From Aphanomyces cochlioides (Eukaryota; Oomycota; Saprolegniomycetes; Saprolegniales; Verrucalvaceae): a stretch of DNA of 64,000 nucleotides. Numbering within the stretch: the stretch's first letter is position 1; the number at the start of each line of letters is the position of its first letter. Shown here piece by piece: positions 56,275 through 64,000 of the stretch. A program made the position numbers and the translations under genes. The DNA is taken from contig JAHQRK010000006.1 in the NCBI GenBank assembly GCA_019828595.1, positions 2,356,001 to 2,420,000 of the forward strand, given 5' to 3'. Below the pieces are notes generated by a model. The model was not told the DNA's origin, made no database searches, and worked only from the letters and a program-made list of their open reading frames with translations.

Positions 56275-59200
56275 CTATTCACCAGCAAGAGTGTGGGCGT
56301 CTTGCGAAATATCACCAAGATCATCCTCATCATCTAAGAATTCGTCTTCGTACGACATTGGCGCCTCTCCACGTGGTGTGGGTCTAGCTTCATCGTCAGA
56401 CTCTGCAATATCCAAATGATCCATAACAGACTCGATCAGCTTGCGGTCATCGGCTGATGGAGATACTGGAGGATTTTCTTCCTTGATCGGCATTTCGTCT
56501 TCAAAGTTGGATGCTGGAGCATCGACTGGCGTATACATGATGGCCTCGATCGTCAGTTCCTTCTCTGCCACTTCGATCCGTGGTGTGGCAACGTCATATT
56601 CACTTTGATCGTCTGTGAAAGCGTCTTCACCATTGGTGACAGCTGCCTCAGCTTCCTTGGTGACTTCAGACCTGGCTTGAGTTATTTCTGGCTGATCTAC
56701 TTCAGCATCTGATGTGGTTTGCCTGGTATCAACATCATCGCTGGCAGTGTTGTCCGTGTCTTGGACGGCTTCTGTGGGAGCTAAGATGGCTGCGTTGATG
56801 GCGTTGGGTTGAGCAGAGGTCGCCTCCACTCGACTGTCATCGAAATCGTCGTTTGATGTGGACTCTGGAGTTAGCTCGCCCAAAGACTTGGTGGCTTCGA
56901 GAGACTCTTGCTGCTCGAGGTCCTTGGGGGCCACAATTGTTGTCGTTGCTACTTCTGTCGGTGGAATTTCGCTTTCGATTCCCACTTCAGTTCCCTCCTC
57001 ATCGGCAGGTTGACTAAAAGCAACGGTGTCGTCGTCGGTGTCGACGTGTGCTTGATCGACAACTGCAGTCTCATTTGCGCTTGGCTTCTCGTCAGGGACG
57101 ACAACAATGTCGCTTTCCTGAGTATCAAACTCGTCGAATTGCTTGAACGACGGGTCGTCGGGGGATCCCTTGGGACTCTCTGCAACCTCTTGTTGTTTGT
57201 CAATGGATACGTCGGATGCTTGGGGTGTAATCTGGCATTCACTGACTGCTACCTCTGAATACACTTCACTTGCATCGTCCTGGACTACTTGTTTGTCTGC
57301 ACTTGAAGTTTCAACCTCATCATGGCGTTCAGCCATTTCTTCCTCATTCGAGTCGACGGAGGTTCTTGCTGACGCATGTCGGAAGACATTTTGAATTGTA
57401 CTCGCTGCTTCATCGTATTTTGCCTCGTTGTCGTGCGACTTCAAGTCATTTGGCGGCGTATTCTCTTCGTCCTCTGCTGATACCTTCACGTCTTCCTCGT
57501 TCTCTCGATTCACAACGAATGCAATTGACGACCGACGATACGCTTTCTGGATGGTGGACGCTGCAATATCTTGCCGTCGAGTAATCTCGTCATCAGTCGG
57601 AGGAGCTTCAGGTTGACCATCTTGAGGCTCTCGTGACGACTGCAAGGATGATTGAGAAGCGCCAGGCGTTATCTTGCCTTCGTCGCTCTCAGCTGGCTCA
57701 GAATATACATCTTCTTCTTCCTCTTCTACTGCCGCCGGGCTACTTTCTTCGTGAAGCTTTATCTCCGACTCGTTGCTTTTGCTTGCTCGCAGGACTGTTT
57801 CAATGTGGAGCTCCATGGAGTCCCGCCGATGGGAGTACATCCTGAAGATTTTCTGAATTTTGCAAGCCGCCGTCACTTCGTCCAGCTCAGTCGCAATATC
57901 GTCTGCTTCGTCTTCATCGACCTCTTCTTCCTTATCGTCGTCATCAGCATCATCCTTCTTGTTGTTTTCCTCAAGCTCTACTTCCTCACTCGTAGGTTTC
58001 ACATTTGATGAAGGTTCGAACGCCATGAGCTCGTCAAAGTCATCTTCACCATCCTCGTCGTCATGATCGTTTGTCGCTCTCACAGGATCGTCGTCTCGAC
58101 TGAGGATCCTTTCAATGTCGGTCGTGAATTTGGTATCCTCCTCTTCAAAGTCGTCTTCACTGGCAGCTACAGCCTCGCCGTCGTTTGTCCATTCGTTTCC
58201 TTCAAGACGGTCGTCATTAGCTTTAACGTCTTGATTTGGCTGAGTCTCCGCCGCGTCGAGCACTTCTTCTGATGCCGTCGTATCAAGCAGAGGGCAATCT
58301 GCTGCGGCATCATTTTTCTGCGGTGCTGTAGTTTCCACTGGCACGTCAGGTACGTGAGCTTGAGGGGGCTTTGGGGGATGCGTGTTTTCTTCTTTGGTGG
58401 CAGGAGGGACTGCTACAACTGGCTGCTCCGTCGCAGGAGTGCTCGGAGCAGGGGATGCCTTGTTATCGCCTTGCTGTGTTGCTTTCTTTGGTGTTGAAGC
58501 TGACCGAGTTGGAGATTGTACAGTGCGTTTAAAGCCTGATGTCGATGGGCGCCCAGGGGCAGTCGGTCGAGCTCGCCCTGCCGATTGTGGACGTGAGGCT
58601 TTTTGCAGCGGGGGATGCGGTGTCGGGCTCGCTTCATACGTGGTTTCAAGAATGGAATTGGTGGCAGACGTCGGCGTCATGAATCGTTTGGTTGGGGAGC
58701 CGACTTTGGGTTTCGGGTGGCTCTTTAACGCAGCCGAGTGAGCTGCAGCAAGTTCATGGTCTTTTTGAGCGATGTAGGCTTTGAGGACTTTGTTTTCCTT
58801 GTCGAGGCGCTTCTTGTCCTCGTTGAGTGTGAGCACAATCGAACGAAGGCGCTTGACAGTCTTTTGAGCTGTGGTTTCGGATCGATCCTCGAGTTGCTTT
58901 TGAGATTGGGCAAGCTGACGCTCCTGTGTGTCGATCTTTGTACGCGCCATTTGCAACTCCATGGCGAATTGCGTCAAAGCCTCTTCCATTTCCATCACAC
59001 GAGTGTGTTTCGTGCCAGCTTTGAGACCATTCACAATGTCTTCGTAAGCTGCAATTGTCGTCGTCTGCTGGTCAATCTTCTCGCGGAGTTTCCCCAGCAT
59101 GTTATTGTACGTCCGCTCGCGGTTCGCCAATTCGCGCTGGTATGAATTGTACGAGCTGTGTTGGGCATGCATGGCGAGCGCTTCCTCGAGCTTCTTGTCC

Positions 59201-59674
59201 TTCATCGCAACGACCTAAGCCAATTTTAATCCGAGTTCGATGCTCGAGACACCTTACTTGCTCTAGCCGACGACATCGTGCAGCCAATTTTGTTCGTTTG
59301 TCGCTTTCCTGCTGGAGTTGATACTTTAGCGCGTGGATTGTATCCTGGAGCGACTCGTTCTCGCCCTTGTACGGTCTTCCAGACATGTCCTGAAACATCA
59401 TGGAGTTCCTCTTGGGTCGATTGGTATCTCTGCCAACGTCGCCGTAGATTTGTCGAATGCGCTCACTCAAATATTCCTCGCCGCGTTTGCGTCGTAGATC
59501 CTGCTTTGTAATGACAGCGTCGCTGGCCTTGGGGCTCGATCCTGTCGCGCCATACGTGGTCAAGAGTCGAGTGTGAGCACTGCTAGGACGTGCAGGGCGT
59601 GTGTCGGTCGAGCCATTCACTCGAGCTGGGGTTGTTACGTCAAAGCGAGCTGTGGCTGGGCGACTAAATGCCAT
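56275..59674 (-). CDS. Acidic coiled-coil protein with IQ motifs
   Basis: Two exons: 59258-59674 and 56275-59214 with a 43-nt intron; 1,118 residues. The N-terminal 330 residues are coiled coil (ALKYQLQQESDKRTKLAARC, AMELQMARTKIDTQERQLAQ). A Pro/Ser-rich basic linker follows, then more than 600 mostly acidic residues with three IQ-like motifs: AACKIQKIFRMYSHRR, AASTIQKAYRRSS and AASTIQNVFRHAS. Calmodulin or centrin light chains are the expected partners. The layout suggests a cytoskeletal, basal body or flagellar scaffold (inference). ATG 59674 was chosen; an in-frame extension lacks support. Confidence 0.82.
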
Positions 59675-59916
59675 CAAGATGAACAAGGAAGGGAATAAAC
59701 GGGGAGTCGTACGTGGTGTCGTGAGGAATGGAAGATGCAGCAGAGGTCGATGGCGGCTGGTATGCATTTCGTATATCGACCTGGCCGCTCGTGCGACTCA
59801 TGCCGGCTGCCGAGTTGGAAAACGCCCCTCGACTCGGTTTCACGATAATGTTACGATCTATTTTCAGCTCACATCGAGTGTCAACCAGAAGGAAAGACGG
59901 TGGTTCGTTAAGAAGT

Positions 59917-60879
59917 TTACTCGTTTCCAAGTTGGGCGTCGATGAAAACAGTGTAGGCGACGCCGCCTAAAACACCGCCGAGGCATGGAGCCACTACTGG
60001 CACCCACCAGTAGCTGTCGTTGGCTGTGAAAGGACTCGTGCCCCAGCCTGCAAAGAACGCAAACAACCGACAACCGAAATCCGTTGCCGGGTTCACGGCA
60101 TATCCTAATGCCACGTCATGACAAAGAACCGCCGTCAGCATACCAGTGTTGAGACCAAACGCCATGCCAAGGCCAACGACGAGCAACCCATTGGCGATTG
60201 GGATACCGAGGGCGTTCATGTGGATATTGCTGGGTTGAGCAATGGCCAGCACGCCAATCACAAGAAACATGGCGCAGAGAACCTATCAAGCGTGACGCTG
60301 ATGAGTGCTTCGACGGCTCACCTCGGTTGTGAAGGCTGAAAACATGGTTTCCGTCGTCTGGGGCGACGACATGAAGATCTTCCCCGACTTGGCCATCGTG
60401 AAATCAGGATCATACTGCATGAGCGCAGGGTAATACATGAGGAAAACAATCCAAGCAGCGCAAAAGACGCCACTCACTTGGCTCAAGCAGTACCAAGGCA
60501 GCTTGCACCACGGCAGCTTTCCCATGACGCAGAATGTGAATGACATGGCTGGATTCATGTGGGCTCCGCTGATTGCACCTCCAACGTGGACGCCAAGCAT
60601 AACAGCAATACCCCAGCAGAGAGTAATGTGCGTGTAGTTGCCATGCTGTCCATTCGAAAGCGTGACTTGAGCTCCAGAACCACCGCCAAAGCCCATCAGG
60701 ACAAACGTGGAGAAAAACTCGGCGAGACATTCCCGACCAAGCGGAGACTGGACGCGACATTGACGACGCACTCGAGATATCCATGGAGCGTCCGCCGTGT
60801 CTTTTGTGCTGCCGCTATCCGAACTGCTGTCTGGCCGAAGTGGCTCATTGTCCTTGTCTTCGGGGAAGATTTTCGTCAT
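59917..60879 (-). CDS. Aquaglyceroporin (MIP family)
   Basis: Two exons: 60322-60879 and 59917-60282, 39-nt intron; 307 residues from ATG 60879. Six membrane helices and both pore motifs: GGAISGAHMNPAMSF (first NPA, residues about 109-111) and GYAVNPATDFGCR (second NPA, about 250-252). The Asp after the second NPA (NPATD, compare NPARD in GlpF) is typical of glycerol-conducting members. A polar N-terminus of about 45 residues is Ser/Asp-rich and may be phosphorylated. It conducts water and small polyols across the plasma membrane. Confidence 0.94.
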
Positions 60880-61020
60880 CGGCACAACAGAAGGCTAAAT
60901 GCTGTTGATGGAAGAATTTGGGGTCGTTACACTGGACCCATCGGTTTCATGATGCAAAGACAATCTCGGTTATGTCCATAATGCTTCTAGGTAATGTACA
61001 TAACATGCATGGCCTTGTTC

Positions 61021-63395
61021 CTAGTCGGTCTTTTCCTTGGGCTTCGTGCGCTCGGATTTGGCTTCCACTTGATATTTGAGGAACATTAAAATGGCAAAGG
61101 CAGCGATCAAATATTCCCGGATATTGCTGATGGAATGAAGTGTTACGAGTGACTGACATAATCCTGGTTGAGTGGATACACCGCAAGGGTCCTTGGAGTC
61201 CACTTTTTCAGACGACCAGCCATGCTCATCAACAAATTTCTTCAGCGATGGATTCTTGAGGTCGACTGCAGGAAGATAGTCTTTGACGAAAGTCTACGTG
61301 AAACGCTTAGAGAAAAACGATTATGAAGACTATCTTACCCTCGTCCACCATGCAGAGCCATTTTTCGTGTTGGAGGATAGAATCTCCACATAGGGTATTT
61401 CCCTTGCCCACGATGTATTCCAACGCGTAAAGTCATAATGGTATAGTTGAGCTCGAACCGACTACGTTCGTCAGATCATTGACAACATTCACTAAATTAC
61501 CTTGGGTGGTGTTCCCTCAAACGGGGCTTTGGCCAACAACTGCAACGCTGCCGGGGATCCCTAGATATGATGTTCCAGATAAGGTAAACAACGCTTTCGT
61601 ACGTGGAGCAACTTGTTCACAAGATTGACAAGCCACGGGTGCTCACTGTAGTTACCCTTAGCAGCTGCGGCCATTTGCCAGTCCAGTCTCGATAAATGTG
61701 GAGCGACGAGCTTCGGGGCAAAATTCACCTAAAAGTTGGGTATCAGCATGCATCGTTTAATCTTTTGTCGCATACATTGCCAGGTTTACTACTGAATTCG
61801 TAAGCTTGCCAAGTCTTGCCATCGTCATCAGAACCCTCGATTATTATTTCGGGGCGGGCAACAATTGCAAATTCATTGATAAATGTTCCAGGGACAGTGA
61901 CCTTGCGGACTCCAGTCGACTTTTGGAAGTTTCCATAGGGCGACGACAGGCGCAACTTCGAAGTAACAACCCCTGCAGTCTTCATGAAATTGGGCAACGT
62001 CTCAGCGTAAGTGGCGTCCATTTTCGCTAAGGGGACAGCAAGACCTCCGAAAAGCAGCGCACCAATGACTGTAAACATTACGCAATGGCCAGATGCAATT
62101 GACTTTGTAAGACGACATTTGAGCAAATCTAGACATCCAAAATACAAGAGTCGGGCATTTTGCACAAACGACGCCAGCGCAACGAGAGAATAGCCACCAA
62201 ATATCACCACAGGGAGGACATAGTTGGTCGTTAGCTTAGTTTCACGCAGAGTCCACGAGTATCGAAGGCCTGTTGCCACTTCGTCTTCATACACGACATC
62301 AAACATGTTGTAAGCAGCATAAAAAACAGCGGCAAAACCAAGTACAAGATATGTGTACTTCAAAACACGGAGGCGGTCAGACATGGTCATATCGGAGGCA
62401 GCAGGAAATAAGCTGTATCCCAAAGCAATGACTAGTATATTTGAAAATCCATAGTTGCCAGTGAATAGATGCACGAGCTGCAAAGCTGCATTCAGGTAGA
62501 TCACAGGATAGCGATGCTCAACACAAGGTGAGAGGCCCAGGACACTCAGAGGACCTTGAATGTATAGGCTCATTGCTGCCCAAATACTGTGGACACCAGG
62601 CTAGAGTGTGTTTAGACTCCAGTTAACTTTGAGTCCTTACCGATAGTTGATGTGCATACCAACTGAATGTGTTTGGAACTTCTTGTGTTGCGAAGTGGAA
62701 GTCAAAGGCAGTGAGTCCAAGCCAAGTCAGATCACCGGATAAAATTTTGGACCCATTAGTCATAAAATTGTACTTGACGAAGACGAATCGAAGTGCCCAA
62801 AGTATAGCTTGCGGTGGCTCAAACATACTCATGTTCCCAAACGGTGGTGCAATCCAAATGGCGATAAAGCCCACTTCAAGTAGCAATGCATCCCATTGTG
62901 TTCGCATAAAAGATCCCCCCATCAATACAATAGACAAGTAAGACAGCCACATGGCCCCAAACGATTCTGGAGCAATGAACCACTTGGCCGTTGCTAGTGT
63001 AGCAAGGACCATACCAACAAGACATAACAATTCCATCATAAGATCGGGAGAAAGGCCCACGTGTTCATGGAACCACACCAAGCTTGGAAGATGTGCAAAG
63101 TGCTGGAGTTTTTGATCTCCAAGCTCTCGATGCACCCTCGCAATAAATGCTGATACAGGTTCCACGCCATCCCTAGCATCAAATTAAGTTTTGTTCTCGT
63201 CATCAAATCGTACTCGCCGTATAATCCTTGCACTTGGCTATAGATCGAGCAGAAGGCAATCGCATAGACGAGCCCAATCGCTTGGAGGAACGTTGTCGCT
63301 TCAAAGTTCGTGCCCATCCTTCGGCTTGCTTCCTTCAACGGAAAATTCAAAATGAAGCGCGCGGACAAAAAACGATCCATTTTCGAATGTTTCAT
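61021..63395 (-). CDS. Lipase maturation factor (LMF1-like)
   Basis: Seven exons: 63214-63395, 62641-63172, 61776-62600, 61603-61728, 61501-61560, 61339-61461 and 61021-61293; 706 residues. The N-terminal half is membrane-spanning (FLQAIGLVYAIAFCSIYSQV, GLYGEDGVEPVSAF, LMMELLCLVGMVLATLATAK). The C-terminal half carries LMF hallmarks: EIIIEGSDDDGKTWQAYEF, PHLSRLDWQMAAAA, WLVNLVNKLL, SVRAQLYHYDFTRW and a final hydrophobic anchor (IREYLIAAFAILMFLKY). LMF proteins are ER membrane factors for folding and dimerising secreted lipases. Splicing at 63173-63213 restores the conserved GLYGEDG motif. Promoter motifs upstream support the ATG at 63395. Confidence 0.92.
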
Positions 63396-63427
63396 CTGTA
63401 ATACAAAAACCAAGATATTCCAAATCG

Positions 63428-63455
63428 TCCGGATGACTGTGCAATTAACCGGATA
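63428..63455. promoter_or_regulatory. Bidirectional TCCGGATG / ACCGGATA motifs
   Basis: TCCGGATG at 63428-63435 and ACCGGATA at 63448-63455 lie in the 99-base gap between the head-to-head LMF1 (start 63395) and Nup155 (start 63495) genes. Confidence 0.55.
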
Positions 63456-63494
63456 CATTAATCGGTGGGTTGAGTTCCATCCAACGAGTAAGCG

Positions 63495-64000
63495 ATGGGA
63501 GCGCCGGAAGAGCAGTCGATGGCCAATGTCTCTGTGGAACACGAAGAGACGGAAGCGCTCAGTCAGAGTCACAAAGTGCTAGAACAAGCCTATTCGGTAG
63601 ACAGCAAGTCGCCTGACCTCGTTGATCAAATTGCCGATCATTCAGAACCGACGTCCCACAATTACTTTTTTGAACCATACAGCTCGACGTCGCGTGGATG
63701 GCAGCCTCAACTGGTACACAAACAACAGTTACTCCCGTATCCGCTTGCAATCACAAGCGCGTATGAGAATATGCGGTCTGGATCGTTCTCGGGCCTGCTA
63801 CAAGAGATCCACCACGCATGGGTCTCTGTGGACAATACGCTCTTCTTGTGGGACTACACAAGGAGCGAACGATTGACAGCGTTTGAAGGCATGGAACAAA
63901 TGATTACTGCTGTCGCGATTGCCACACCGATTGCTGGTGTGTTTAAATCCTTTGTCAAGCACATCCTCGTCGTTGCGACTGCAAGTGAAATGCGCTTGTT
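63495..64000 (+). CDS. Nucleoporin Nup155/Nup170, N-terminal fragment
   Basis: An open frame from ATG 63495 to the window edge (168 whole codons, no stop). After a polar stretch of about 65 residues it matches the N-terminal beta-propeller of Nup155-type inner-ring nucleoporins: LLPYPLAITSAYENMRSGSF, LQEIHHAWVSVDNTLFLWDY, EQMITAVAIATP and GVFKSFVKHILVVATASEMR. Nup155 links the pore membrane and inner ring of the nuclear pore. The rest of the protein (family members are about 1,300 residues) lies beyond the window. It shares a short bidirectional promoter region with LMF1. Confidence 0.88.
   Translation, partial: MGAPEEQSMANVSVEHEETEALSQSHKVLEQAYSVDSKSPDLVDQIADHSEPTSHNYFFEPYSSTSRGWQPQLVHKQQLLPYPLAITSAYENMRSGSFSGLLQEIHHAWVSVDNTLFLWDYTRSERLTAFEGMEQMITAVAIATPIAGVFKSFVKHILVVATASEMRL

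Noticed and set aside
59601..59970. Plus-strand frames between the IQ protein and the aquaporin
   Set aside because: Antisense to the first exon of the IQ protein and to its upstream region; no domain recognised.

Overview
The window looks like nuclear DNA of an oomycete, most probably a saprolegnialean such as Aphanomyces (inference). The reasons are dense genes in operon-like crowding on both strands, very short spliceosomal introns (36-54 nt, GT...TAG or CAG, plus two GC-AG introns), oomycete-style proteins (FYVE+GAF, PH+EDR2_C, DnaJ/thioredoxin) and a protist beta-tubulin with Met at residue 200. No bacterial operons, CRISPR arrays or rRNA were seen, and I recognised no tRNA by eye. Exon-intron structures below were rebuilt by hand from splice sites, reading-frame continuity and conserved domain continuity; the total exon length is divisible by three in every spliced model without a frameshift.

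Layout. 1-9.9 kb: a partial unknown gene, FYVE-GAF, a type II DnaJ, a NIPA-type Mg2+ transporter, then two tail-to-tail paralogues with PH, one membrane helix and EDR2_C. 9.9-11.5 kb: gene-poor, with a dispersed repeat. 11.5-19 kb: a giant protein with SAM, several GAF, IQ and EF-hand modules. 19-32.8 kb: small PH protein, ENT nucleoside transporter, RING-PHD-TFIIS-N protein, YccV/TPR protein, DnaJ-thioredoxin, a small membrane protein, acyl-protein thioesterase, beta-tubulin, and a histidine phosphatase-NAD kinase fusion. 33-42.3 kb: atypical MAP kinase, RIIa/DPY30-like protein, LRR protein, S28 carboxypeptidase, DEAD-box helicase, single-pass membrane protein.

42.3-53.3 kb is an AT-rich transposon graveyard. 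It holds a TA-flanked element with mariner-like inverted repeats, a Tc1-type transposase fragment, and a decayed Copia retrotransposon that itself carries three younger insertions (one TIR element, one SINE-like element, one unclassified), followed by a pogo-like HTH remnant and a small membrane-protein gene. 53.3-64 kb returns to housekeeping genes: RMDN/FAM82, SAYSVFN protein, a frameshifted PX gene, an acidic IQ/coiled-coil protein, aquaglyceroporin, lipase maturation factor and the start of Nup155.

The most interesting cross-gene signal is a TCCGGATA motif, often repeated, sitting just upstream of the start codons of at least eight transcription units, including four head-to-head pairs, and placed so that it helps choose start codons. 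The motif-bearing genes are functionally mixed (transport, ER folding, chromatin, nuclear pore, NAD kinase), so a core or housekeeping promoter element is a better guess than a pathway-specific operator.
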